A stretch of 64,000 bases of DNA from Daldinia sp. FL1419 (Eukaryota > Ascomycota > Sordariomycetes > Xylariales > Hypoxylaceae). The stretch is taken from the NCBI GenBank assembly GCA_025201765.1, contig MU623481.1:23791-87790 (forward strand), read 5' to 3'. The notes under the pieces are model-generated. The model was not told where the DNA came from. It was given only the letters and a program-made list of their open reading frames with translations, and did no database searches. Of this stretch, positions 34,567 to 46,233 are shown in pieces (position 1 is the stretch's first letter; each line of letters starts with the position of its first letter). The position numbers and the translations under genes were made by a program.

Positions 34567-35455
34567 CGTAAATTCCCCCAATGACTTCTTGCCAGGAGGG
34601 GGATTGTCTCTCGACTATGATCGGGTTGGTCTCAACGGGTATCGCTAAATTTTTGTTCTTAAATCCAAACAAGTAAACCAACCGCTAAGTTACTTAATGA
34701 CGGTTATCAACGAGTTGCGTATATGTAGATTTAGCATGCGGCGCGACGGTTGACAGTCTATGTCACGAAGAGTTCTTGTTATTGAGAACTTTCGCAGGGT
34801 TTCGTAATCCAAAAATAGATGGTAGCGAACGACACCTCACGCAACAAAGCGAGAAGTGAGACGAATGAATGAAAGCAAACACTCACACACCCGTCTGACG
34901 TGTAAGGCGCTTCTCAAAACTATGAGGGTAAAGAGGGAAGAGTAAATTTCCAAATATGAAGAAGAAAAGACAAAACGAAAGACAAGAGGGAGGAACTCAT
35001 CTGTAGAAAAGGAAAAAAAGGAGGGATCAATCAGGGCAAAGTAAGGTAGAGGCAAGAGAAACAAGCTTGACAGGGGGAACTAACTCCGTACTACAAGCGG
35101 AAGCTAAGAGAACGCAGCAGTGTAGCGTATTTTGGCGTATGTATTGTATGTATCATGTACCAGGTACGTAATTGCTAAATGGCCACAATGGAACAGGCGC
35201 GGACGATTAGGGGGCATGATAAATTGGGGTTGCCAGGATTTGTATTAGATCCGCTGATCGAGGGGTACCATTCGGCATGGTACCTAGGTATGCGGTACAT
35301 CCCCTGTTATGTGGATATTTTAGCCCTGTGGGCAAATGGGCAAACCGGAAACTGCGACAGCAAGGAGAGATTGATCAGGCTTAGTAGGGTCGTAGGCTTG
35401 GTGGTAGGCTTGTAATCTTGAAAGAACTAGGGCAGCTAAGGCCTAGGAGAAATAT
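34567..35455. promoter_or_regulatory. Glycosyltransferase promoter region bordering the transposon
   Basis: Purine-rich sequence at about 34930-35060 probably belongs to the 5' leader (pyrimidine-rich on the gene strand). GGTACCTAGG-like words occur near 35270-35300. No gene is seen. Base composition is normal up to the transposon edge. Confidence 0.5.
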
Positions 35456-35463
35456 ATAAGGAA
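35456..35463. repeat. Left copy of 8-bp direct repeat (putative target-site duplication)
   Basis: ATAAGGAA lies immediately outside the AT-rich element and is repeated exactly at 39233-39240. Confidence 0.6.
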
Positions 35464-35469
35464 TAGTAT

Positions 35470-35609
35470 CTTTAAAATATTAGGTAAAATCTCATAAAAT
35501 ATTAATCCATCCACTTTTCCATGTGAGATGGTGGCCTGATATATATATATTTAATTTATAAGGGATTTAATTTAATTTCTAATTAAAATAAAATATTATT
35601 TAATTATAT
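35470..35609 (+). repeat. Left terminal inverted repeat
   Basis: About 140 bp beginning CTTTAAAATATTAGG; it pairs with 39093-39232. Homology seems to fade inward beyond this point, with indels and transversions. Confidence 0.88.
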
Positions 35610-38600
35610 ATTATATATTTAATATTTAAAATAATATGATAAATTTAATTAATTTAATTATTTTATAAAAATTTAAATAGTTTCTTAATTATTCTTTTTA
35701 ATTATATATTTATTTAATTATTATAATAATATAAATTTTAATTATGTGTATTTGATTGGTTAAATTGATTAGATTAATTAGGCTATTAATTTTGGTGTTA
35801 TGAGGGTATTATAGGTGTTTGAAATTTAGGTTGGGGAAGGTGTTATATATTTTGGAATTAATTTTAAAATTGATTTTATATATTTTATAATTTATATATA
35901 TTAGGAAGGGTTATATTAGGTTTTGTTATTATAAGTGTTAGTATTAAGGATATTGTGTATGATTGTGGTGGTGGTGTAGGTGGTAGTGTTGGTGTTAATA
36001 AGTGTTTCAATATTAATTTTATTTAATTTTATTATTTTTTTAGTAGTTTTATTATATTAGTGATTATGGTATCTTTTTCCTTAGTTTTTTTAGTTTTGGT
36101 TTTATGGTTTTGTTAGTACTGAATAGGGGGTGGAGGAGGTTTGTCATAAGAGGGTATATGATTAAGATTGTAATTAATTGATTTTAAAGATTGATTTTAA
36201 GGTTTTGGGGTTGTTTTTGAATTATATTTTTTAAAATTTATAATATTAATTTTATTTAATTTATATTGTATTAATTTGAGGGGTAAGTTATTTGGATAAG
36301 TTAGCTTATGTTTTCACCTTTAAAGTATTTTAGGATCTAAGGTTTTAATATTTTTTGCCTTTTTATTAGTAAGATTTAAATTATTATTAAAATATAATTA
36401 TTAATGGTAATTAATATTATTTAATTTAAAAACCTATAGTTAACCTGGATTTATGCCTTTTTGGTTATTTAATATTAAATTGTATAATATATGTTTGTAA
36501 AGTAGATCTTATTATTTTATAAATAAATATTTATAAGGAAGTTTTAGAATATCCTTTTTAAAATAAATCTTATAATCTTTAAATATAAATTTAAATTAAA
36601 ATTAAATTTATTTTATAATCTTAAGTAAGATATAGTATAATATATAATAAAAAATTCTTATAGTATAATATTTAATAAAACTTTAAGATTTGATTTTTTA
36701 AAGGTTTAATTTATATGTAGCCTTATATTTAATATATATATTATATATTGAATTGTATAATATATTTAATTTATAATAATAATGTTTAATATATTGTTTT
36801 AAATGCTTATATATGGTCTTAATTTTATTAATAGTTATAATATTATAATTACATATGTGTAATATAGTATATTGAGTGAATTGGAGCTGTCAGGGGAAAT
36901 AGTATTTAATTAGGTAATTTATTAGGGCTAAAAAAAAAAAAAAAAAACGTTAGCAAAAATGTTTTGAAAAAATATATAAAAAATTGATTAAATTTTAAGG
37001 AATTTTGAAGTAAATGGCAATTTAAAGATGCCTGTATATATATCATTTTCTTAATTAGGTAAATAGTGGGTTAACAAAAAATCTTAAATTTACCCTGGAG
37101 GTTTTTAATTAACTAAAATTCTTATGATATTTTTTGATATTAAGTTAAAATATATTATAAATGTGTGTAAGCAAAAGGTATATTCTAAATACCTAAATTT
37201 TATATAATTAAATTAAAATCTTTAAAAGGTTTTATTTATATAATAATAATGGGGTATTTAATTTATAAATTTAATAATAAAATTGTTCTTTTAATAAATC
37301 CTATATAATCTAAAATAGGTCTTCTATTTAGGCATATATTATTAATTTTTAGGTTAAAATAAAACTATTATGAGTATTAGGCCATGTATTTATATTAAAA
37401 ATTGGGTATTAAGGCTCTTTAGTAATTTTATGGGTAATTTTATTAGCCTTTAAGTCATTTTTAGTTTTCTTAGGGTTATCATTAATTTTATTATTAATAA
37501 AAAGGTTGTATAAGGGGAGGTCTAGATTAGGTAAATCTTTATTCAATATCATACAATTGTTAATTATATGTTTTTCATTATTTATAAATAATGTTTCAAT
37601 AATCTTTGATAATATTTTTACTTATTTTTTAGTTATGTAGTATATTACATTTTTAAAGATATACCATATATATAATTATTATAATATCTTCTTAAATATA
37701 TTATTTATAACTAATTTAAATGCTTAAGAAAAATTACTCAAAATTATAATAGGAGGATTGATTTTATATTAAATTTGCAGACTTTTTAAACACCTTAATT
37801 ACCATGAAAAATCAGCCTCTAACTTTCCAGAAATTAAATTAAATATTATATAAAAATTTATATATAAGGAAATAAAACCTATTATATTTAATAGAAATAT
37901 ATTAAATTAATTAATCTATTTCATATATAAATTAATATAAAGAATTAGAAAAAATGATTAAAATTTATTTTATATATATTATTAAATAATAAAATTTTAA
38001 GATTATAATATTACATATTTATATATTATTTAAAAATCTAAAATAAATAAATTATACATTTAGAGATTAGGTTTTTATTTATTACAAATTTAATATTATA
38101 AAAATTTTTATAATAATGTAATTTTTAGAATAAAATTTATATATTAATAAACTTTTTTTATAATTATCTTTTTAAGTTATGTTTTATATTTATTATATTA
38201 AATATTATTATTATTATATTATTTTAATAAATTATATTATATAATATATTGCCTTTTTTATTTGAATTGAAGGGATTGTTAGGGTTAGATTTTAGTTTAA
38301 ATTATATATAAAGTTTAAAATTATTAAATTTAAGATTATTATTTAATAAAAAATAAATAATTTAATATATATTTAGAAATCTAATCTTTAATAACTTTAA
38401 AATGGTTGTTTTTAAGTTATAATTACCTTTTTATAAATGTTGAAATCCAGTATTAATTATATTAAAATTTAATTTATGATTATGGAAAGCTTTTTATATC
38501 TTAATAAACCATTTATCTTATCTTTTAAAATATAAAATTATAGCCTTATATTAATAATTAAATATATAAAAACCTTATTGCCTCTTACTATAATTTTAAA

Positions 38601-39092
38601 ATTTTGGTTTATTATTATAATTATATATAAATTAATAATAAATAAATTAATTAATTAGATTATATCCACCTTTTAATATCTTGGTACGTATGGTATTTTT
38701 TGTACGTATATAAAAGCTTTATTAGTATATAAATTTGAAGTAGGTATTGTACACCTCTTTATATAATTTAAATACCTTTTACAAATTGTATATTAGTAAT
38801 GTTTCTTTCTTTTGTAGGGTATTGTTACGATTGGTTATAAATAATTTAACTAGTAAATTTGTATAATTTGAGGTTAGAGAAATTAAATTGATAGGGTTTT
38901 GGGAGATTTGAATAAATATATAAATTAATAATATAACCTTAAAAAAATTAGAGGGGGTTATTAATTTAAATTAAATTAAAGATATAATATTAAAATAGGA
39001 TTAGAATATTAAAATTTTAATAAATTATTATATTAGGTATTAATAATAATTTTAATGGGCAGATGGTATTTTAAAGTTATAATATATTTAAA

Positions 39093-39232
39093 ATATAATT
39101 AGGTAATATTTTATTTTGGTTAAGGATTAAATTAAATCCTTTATAAATTAAATATATATATATTAGGTTATTATCTTACGTGGAAAAGTGGATGGGTTAG
39201 TATTTTATAAGATTTTACCTAGTATTTTAAAG
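39093..39232 (-). repeat. Right terminal inverted repeat
   Basis: Reverse complement begins CTTTAAAATACTAGG. Core shared words include CCATCCACTTTTCCA and the AT-repeat followed by TTAATTTATAA. Confidence 0.88.
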
Positions 39233-39240
39233 ATAAGGAA
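39233..39240. repeat. Right copy of 8-bp direct repeat
   Basis: ATAAGGAA directly abuts the right terminal inverted repeat; it is identical to 35456-35463. Confidence 0.6.
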
Positions 39241-40988
39241 ACCTTGGAAAATAGCGGGGCCCTGTAATGAGCCCAATCGAACAGTCGGACTTCCAAGAAG
39301 AGTAAAAAGCCAATTGGATTATGTGTTCCTGCGTTCCAATGAACTGCTTAGTTGATTTAGCGGCTTAAGAGGGGTTCAGACTACAATAACAAATTTGGAA
39401 ATTGGGAAAACTGAATTGTATGCTAGGTTAGCTAGGTACTTCCTTGCAAGTTCGTATGTACCTCTATGGCATGGTTCCATGTTGCAGTACAAGTTATAGA
39501 ATAAAAGTAACAGATTAAAAAGCTGTCTATCGCTGCACTATATCCCATGTTTGTTTGGCCAGACAAGTCAGATAGAAATCAAACAGGGTCAAAGAGCATT
39601 TTCCTCTATCTGGTCCGTGTGATTCCGCGTATCGACGAGATCAAGTGTCCCGGCCCTTGATAGGCGTATATTAACCTGGCGCGGCAACACCGTACATTGA
39701 CATAATCAATAGTGTTTTCGTTTGATAGGCCACTGACTTACAGCATGCCTCGGTCGGCTTGTAGATCCCCCAAGTTAGACTTATTATTGTTTACTTATTT
39801 ACCTACGTATTACATATTTTCAAGATCTCGTAAGATGCTGTATTGGTTGTTATGGGGCGTTCATTGTTTACTACACTAGAAATGGACTACAGATGAGCTA
39901 CATACGTAGCGCGACTAGTTTAAGTGACGCCGCTTCGTCGGTTGGAATAGCGGCTTGTGATAGTCGAGCATTTTCCACCATTTATACCAACCTAGTACTT
40001 CAAGTACTGGAACATGCGCGCTAACTTGAGCGTGGGTAAAATTCCAGTCAACCATCGATCATACGTTAAAATACCTACATCAAAGGACCTAGTTATGTAC
40101 TTAGAGTTACATACGTATGTACATAGCTGCATGGGTATCATATCAGCGGATAACACCTTAACTCTACTGCTAATCATTAATAAGGGTGTTACATTTAAAA
40201 CCGAAGAATTCCTCGCTCGAAAGAAAATGAAAAAGACTAATGGTGGGTTACTCAGGCTGATTTGAGAGAAATATCGTCATCGTCTCCTTTCCTTGGTGGG
40301 ATTGTCCACCGATTAGTATCGATACTAGCTAGGTAGGTATGTACAAAGTGTGGATGTGGCTGGCAGTGCTTGTGACGATCTTTTTGCCATGCGCTTACCC
40401 GTCCTGCCCGTTCAAGGCCCGTCGAATTGAGCCGTTCCCTTCTCTTACTCCCTACGATTATAATACGAAAAAGCAAACTCGTGTAAACCTACGAACCTAT
40501 CTTTGTATTGAGGAGAAGAAAAGGGCGACATAAGCTGACGAATCATTATACTGTATTACACCATTATATTACCTGGGGAACCGATGTGAATAGTAGCAAG
40601 TATTAAGAAGAAAAGTTAATAAGTTGATATGAATACGTCAATACGGCCAGTTGCTGTGGCCACCATATGCGCGCTGCACGCTTCATTTTTCCATATTAGT
40701 AGCATAAACTCGGTAACCTGTCATGTAAAGTCTACGGGCGCGGGTGTGTAAGTGACTTGACTTCAATGTACCCTTTTTTCGTCCCGTCCCATAACCACCA
40801 CCACCCACTTATACCACACTACCTTTTTTTATTTTTAAAACTGCCCTGTCAAGCACAGTAAAGTTGACGTTGACCGTTGACAAGTCTAGAACTATCCGAG
40901 CAAAAGGTTACGCGTACCTTCTTTTAGTTTCGTCTTCATTTGGATATGAGATAAATTATTTTAGAAGATGGTGTAGACACGAGAATCT

Positions 40989-40990
40989 GA

Positions 40991-41047
<57 letters not shown>
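40989..41047. repeat. (AAT)n microsatellite, about 19 units
   Basis: An uninterrupted AAT/ATA run of about 57 bp. The poly-Tyr frame on the minus strand is an artefact of the repeat. Confidence 0.97.
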
Positions 41048-41049
<2 letters not shown>

Positions 41050-41469
41050 AAATAAAAAAAGGCTTCTTCTTCCCTTGCTTGATGGACTTTCTTTTCTAAC
41101 CTTACGTGGTAATCCACGCTTTGCGCAAATTTCGTCCCAATCTGCTTTCTTAAGGATTCCCCCAGCATCTACATAAGTATTCTCCCCCAGTTATTCAAAT
41201 ATTCAAATTCAGATTTCGGCTAACTAAGTTGGGAAATCCTTGTAAGGGTTTTCCGTTCGGTCATGTACTCATGAAGATCACTACGTCGTTTGTCTTGATA
41301 TTCCCAGCTCCCAGCCCGCCCCTAACCACCTGGGCACCCACCACCATCAGGGGCAGCACAGGCCAGCATTCGTAAGCTGTGGGCCTAGCGTTTCGAATGT
41401 CTTGCCCAGTCATCGTTCACTTCGGCGAGATTGCAGCAATTACGTCAATCTTGCCAACCGCTTAAGCAA

Positions 41470-41486
41470 CTTTTTTTTTTTTTTTT
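41470..41486. repeat. Poly-T tract
   Basis: A run of about 17 T residues in non-coding DNA. Confidence 0.9.
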
Positions 41487-44400
41487 CAATCTTATTTAAC
41501 ATACATAGCTCTAGTGTATGTACGTGAGCGGGCCCGTACTTCAAGTAGCATACCTAGTAGTATTTATGTCTCAAATTAGAACCCGGCATCTTCGTCATTC
41601 GACTTCTTAAAAGAGAATATAGACTCTTTTTTTCATAATTTTTTTTTCATATTATCAAAGGACAAGATGCCAGGATAAGAGTGGTAATTAATTGAATTGA
41701 TTCTATCTCCGATGCTGCCAGGGGGTGTGATACTACTGCTACGCAACAGCGTAGACACAATTATTCCGCATAACCCGTTGCGAAATGAAAAATCGCAAAA
41801 GAAAATAAATATATTATGAGAGTCCAAGTTGTTATCTTTTCGGCACTCACAATGCGGCTGCAGACCAGGGGTCGGTTCCGTTAGTCAAACCTATCCACGA
41901 TGCCACGGTGGGGAGATAGCCTGGATCTCGACGCCTGTAAATACTACGACGATAATGACGAGGGTGGACCGGGCGCACAATGCGATATTTTTCCATTTAC
42001 AGCGCGTTATCGCGATATTGTTCGTTCAGTGTCTAGAGCTTCTAGAAGCGTCGCGGCTACGTTCAATATCACGGCTCTATCGAAAAGAAGCTTATATCTC
42101 ATTGACACATCGTTTACCTATCGCTTCGTCCCGGCATTGTGAATACGCCTGCTATCGAGGAGCAATACTGCAATAGCAATTTGGAACTTACCGCTCTTGC
42201 ATGGCACATCCTGCTGATGGTTAAAGGGTCTTGGCGCCTGCAACTGATAGATTCTGTGTGGCGGGAATTTCCTCGCCTAAACCCGTCACAATATGCCTAA
42301 TCAATGGTTTAATTGCCAACAAGCCAATATGATTGGCTCTTGTTGATAGACCTTACAATTTCTCAAGCAGACAGCCGCCGTGATATATCTAACGCATAGT
42401 CAAATATGATCATGGGTTCTTGCAAAGCCGAGTGGAGGAAGGGAACAAGGCAAATGCGAACGAAGTAGGATAATAATACGTTTTGCTAATTAATTGTAAA
42501 CCCAGACTCTGGCCGCAAAGTCATCTCGTATTATTAGACCAACCTGGATCCTCAAACCATCCAGTATACGACGCCGTCTGGGCTTCTGCAATTAAGCTTC
42601 TGACGGATAACAAGTACGATGTTACATGCGGTACCTTTCGCCAACGTACGGTAGATAGGCGTAACTAATGTAAGCTTCCACGGTTACTCGGCTCCAAATG
42701 TACGACCTGCACAGCTTGGGCCACCCGGCTTTAGGCTTGGCTTGGCATACCGTTCTACGATGGATGTGAGGGATTGTCCTACATACTTGACCTTCCGATT
42801 GTGTCAATATACCAGATCGGTGAGCCGCTCGATAGACCCGAGAACGACCGGGCTCAAAAGACTAAAATCTACGCTCCAGACAACGCTATCGCTGACAGGT
42901 CAGTACGTAGAGATGGTCGACGGGGATATTGAAGATCTCCACGATGATCGCATTCAGATTTGGCAATATAGAGCTCGGCAGCCTGTGTCCCGCCGACCCA
43001 TGAGCAACAAATTCACCTGTTAGTTAGTAGGTAAGTGATCCGAAGGCTACGTGCAGCCGGTTCTGCTATGTACCTAAGTCGGAATCTCCTTCGCCGTTTC
43101 GTAACCTGGAACTTCTCGGCATCTTTACAAACATTTTCCACGTAAGTCTGCCAAGTCGTCCTACAATAGTTCAGAAGGAACGAAATAAGTTCAGGAGGAG
43201 TAGAACGATTGTTTTAGAGACGAAAACCGTCGACCGTACTAACCGACACTTGGCAAATGGGCTATTTATGTGCTTTTCGCCAAGCCTAGAAGCTAGAATA
43301 CGCGGCGCCGTTGCGGCGCTGTAAGGCGTGGGTTCACTAGCCACCAGCGTGCTCAAAGGTCAAGGGACTAGATGTGAAACGTGGCAAAGGGCGTCGAACA
43401 AGGATTGACTCGATTGAGCTCGAAAGTGATCTGTGATCCAACGCCAAGCAACCTTATTGAGAAGGCCGGGAAGGACATCACAAGATTGATCAAGTAGTGT
43501 ACTACAACTCCTTATCCAACCGTTGATCATCACGCAAGCCCATACCCCAAACTGGTCGGCAGGAACCCCTCATTGAATTGTAGTTCAATCTTACTTATCA
43601 TCCCAGCGGAGACGGACGCGCGAGCTCCATTCATTCTTTTGGGGGTATTTGGCCCCTGACTTACGGTCATGATTTATGTACAACCGTGGGAATTTCCGTC
43701 CCCTTTTGATGGCATCTTTCGCCAACCCCCCGCCCGCTAAGAACTAGTTAATGCTCTAATAGCCAAGAACGATCAGCCACATCCATTGTGCTTCAGTTAG
43801 TAACACGTTGATCCTTTACTTATGTAGACCATATGTACTTATACTCCGGCGGTAAGAGATCTAATATGGATGTGATAACCCGTCCGAATTTCCTTTGGGG
43901 CTCCACGAGAGCCGCCGGGAATATGGGAAATTATCTGGCCTTTTACTACGTAGTGTAATACAATTATCATTGCGGGTATTTGGCAAGTTGTAACAGAACA
44001 ATAACCTGGCTAGACGAACCGCCACGTGCTCGGGGCCAAAACGCGTGTATCTGAAACCACTCAGTCTAAGCATTATCGTTTATTCTCCGCCGCGATGACG
44101 ACAATGCTTCTTTATTATTAGTTTACGGATCCGTACCACCAACTACCGCGAAGTCTTCTATCAACTCCAGAAAAAAACCACATCTTTTTGACTTGGCTTT
44201 CTATTCACGTGATTACTATCCCTTCCGAGTCCCGGGTCCGTGTTTTTACTATTGCCCATTTCTAAAAGAGCGCTTGAGTGGATTGCATTACTTTAGTTGA
44301 GTATTGTAGGTCGTTCTCGATACTTTAACCGTGCGGGTTCTACGCCGGGCTTCTCTAATAAGTATAATTTGTTAAATGTTCCCTTTTTTGTGTGCCCATT

Positions 44401-45156
44401 CCCCTTACTCCGGGGTAACAATCCACAATTCAACGTCCAAAACGTGCTAAGTGAAGGGTTCTGTTTTTGTCCTCCGGGAAGTAGAATTCATAACAGACAA
44501 TGCACACGTTATCTAGGGATACAAAATAGATAACTAACCTAGAAATAGGAACATGTTATATTGCCTATTGATTAGAAAGCTGATGGCTCAGGTATTGAAT
44601 GGCTCATTCCCTTACAACATCCAATAGGTGAGGGAATTGTCAGCCTCCAAATAGTGAACTCTTATACATCCTAATAGTTTCATACTATCCCATCTGATAG
44701 CGCTACAAGCTCATGCAATGTCATTCCTCCCATAAGAAGGTTCAACGAGGCTTAGATGAGGATCCGATGGTCACGTAGAAACCTAAGCCCGGAGCGTATA
44801 GAGCCGCACCAGCCCATCTAGACAGCAAATTTACGTAACAAGGCCTAGAACAGCGGCGAGATGATTCAGCTTAGTTCAGGGTCGCCCTCCATTTCTTTAT
44901 TTGGAAATGCTGACGCCACATGCCTTCAAGGGATAATAGTATTTGTACGATTCATCTTCAAGGGGCAATGGAAGAAAATAAAATGTTGGAAATTATTACT
45001 AGAGTACTATTTCATTGTTACCTAAGATACCATGGCATGATATGGGCCTGATTGGCTAGATTGGGGGCCACTAAATTGCTATCGCTAGTTGGGATAATTA
45101 GCCGATGCAAGATTTGATTTAGGAATATATACTAAATCATTAGCCCGATATGTCAA

Positions 45157-45239
45157 GCATGAATGGTGTAGCGGTAACATTCAACCCTTCCATTGTGAAA
45201 TCCAAGGTTGAGCTCGGGGTTCGACTCCCCGTTCATGCA
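45157..45239 (+). tRNA. tRNA-Gly (anticodon TCC) with a 12-nt intron
   Basis: The acceptor stem GCATGAA pairs perfectly with TTCATGC, followed by discriminator A. The D arm is GTGT-AGCGGTA-ACAT; the anticodon stem CAACC pairs with GGTTG; the T arm is CGGGG-TTCGACT-CCCCG. The loop between the anticodon stems is 19 nt, so a 12-nt intron (45193-45204) directly after position 37 restores a 7-nt loop CTTCCAA with anticodon TCC at 45189-45191. This is the standard position for nuclear tRNA introns. The internal B box GGTTCGACTCC is at 45218-45228. The mature length is 71 nt, normal for tRNA-Gly. Confidence 0.93.
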
Positions 45240-45243
45240 TTCA

Positions 45244-45248
45244 TTTTT
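45244..45248 (+). terminator. Pol III terminator of tRNA-Gly
   Basis: Five T residues follow the tRNA 3' end after four bases, as expected for RNA polymerase III termination. Confidence 0.8.
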
Positions 45249-46233
45249 CTCCTTCTCATAGTACTGCATGAGCTTGTATTTTCTTTTTACTTGTTTGTAT
45301 ATCTACTACAATGGACTCGAGTCACACAGAACATAATGACACTTTTCAAGCTCTTACTAACGTAGCTCTTCTGCACTATTATCCTACTGTGCAATCCCTA
45401 ATGACCACCTTATAGATCGCGATGTTGGTAATGGTAGTAGGCGGAAGCGTCCCCAGAGCGGTACTCGATTTTCAATAAAACAAAGCCGGAGTACGACAGC
45501 AGGAAAACGTCAGATATGCCAATTAATACTCAATAAAGAGACTTCAGTCGTACGATCGAAGCGTTTATTTGCAAGGAGATCTGCCCATTTCTGCGACAGA
45601 AAGTCGTCAGTGCGACTCGAACTCGACCCTAGTCTCTAGACGAAACAGTTTCTCATAAGTGACAAATCGTGGGTAGTCGTCATGGTACACGCGCACGCCA
45701 ATTTCATAAGAATTATAAACTATACATGTTCAAATATTCCGACGACGGGCTTGGGCTTGGGGTAGCAGACTGAAACGGTCACATCCGGTGGTATGCGCCT
45801 TGTCGCCGTCGCTGTCGCTGGTATATGGCAACGAGATACTCCACAGGAGCAGCGCTAGAATCTCTCCAAACCCCCCGATTTACGTGCCGATTCATTTGAA
45901 ATATATTAGTTCCGGAGGGTCCCCTCTCTCTAGTGTAAGTAATAGCCGCGACCCCTTTGATCGAAGCCGCGCAAGCATAAAGCGGGTACTTTTCAAAGGG
46001 CAGAGGTCTCTTAAGTCCCAGGTGGGCGAACCGGGCGTTCCGAGGACGGAGAGGCGAAGATGAAAAGTTTCTACGGTTAGACCGAATATTAGATAATATG
46101 AAGTAAACATAAAATGCGACTCTTGAAGCCGGTGAATTGGTAAGATATTTGATAGAATTTTATTTCGCGGCAGTTTTACACAACCGGATATTAAATAAAC
46201 TACATACGCGTCATCCCGGACCAGTCGTCTCCA
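45249..46233. other. Intergenic: tRNA to PEP-mutase-family gene
   Basis: Non-coding as far as I can see. The short plus-strand frame at 45788-46063 lacks recognisable motifs. Confidence 0.5.

Larger units (their letters stand above)
35464..39232. mobile_element. RIP-degraded TIR DNA transposon (about 3.77 kb, AT-rich)
   Basis: Base composition changes abruptly at both edges to an almost pure A/T stretch. The ends are inverted copies of each other: 35470-35609 pairs without gaps with 39093-39232 read in reverse complement, with 19 differences, all transitions. An exact 8-bp direct repeat, ATAAGGAA, flanks the element. Long terminal inverted repeats plus an 8-9-bp target duplication suggest a Mutator-like element; hAT is the alternative. 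If instead the TIR starts at TCTTT, the flanking dinucleotide is TA, as in Tc1/mariner elements. No transposase frame survives: stops fill all frames, as expected after RIP. The left end has an extra TAGTAT between the direct repeat and the TIR. Confidence 0.82.
39241..45156. other. Gene-poor region of about 5.9 kb
   Basis: I find no gene that I can support. Contents: an AAT microsatellite (40989-41047), a T-run at 41470-41486, and isolated open stretches with protein-like composition at 41900-42142 (MPRWGDSLDLDACKYYDDND...) and 42483-42668. Those stretches do not join into a longer reading frame and match no family I recognise. They may be relics of genes. Base composition is ordinary, unlike the transposon next to it. 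Confidence 0.5.

Noticed and set aside
35464..39232. Centromere or mitochondrial-DNA insertion as explanation of the AT-rich block
   Set aside because: Sharp edges that are inverted repeats of each other, flanked by a direct repeat, point to a transposon; transitions-only divergence fits RIP. No mitochondrial gene is visible.
40956..41168. Poly-Tyr open frame on the minus strand
   Set aside because: It is the AAT microsatellite read in one frame.
45150..45365. 71-codon open frame
   Set aside because: It overlaps the tRNA-Gly gene on the same strand and has no protein-like features.
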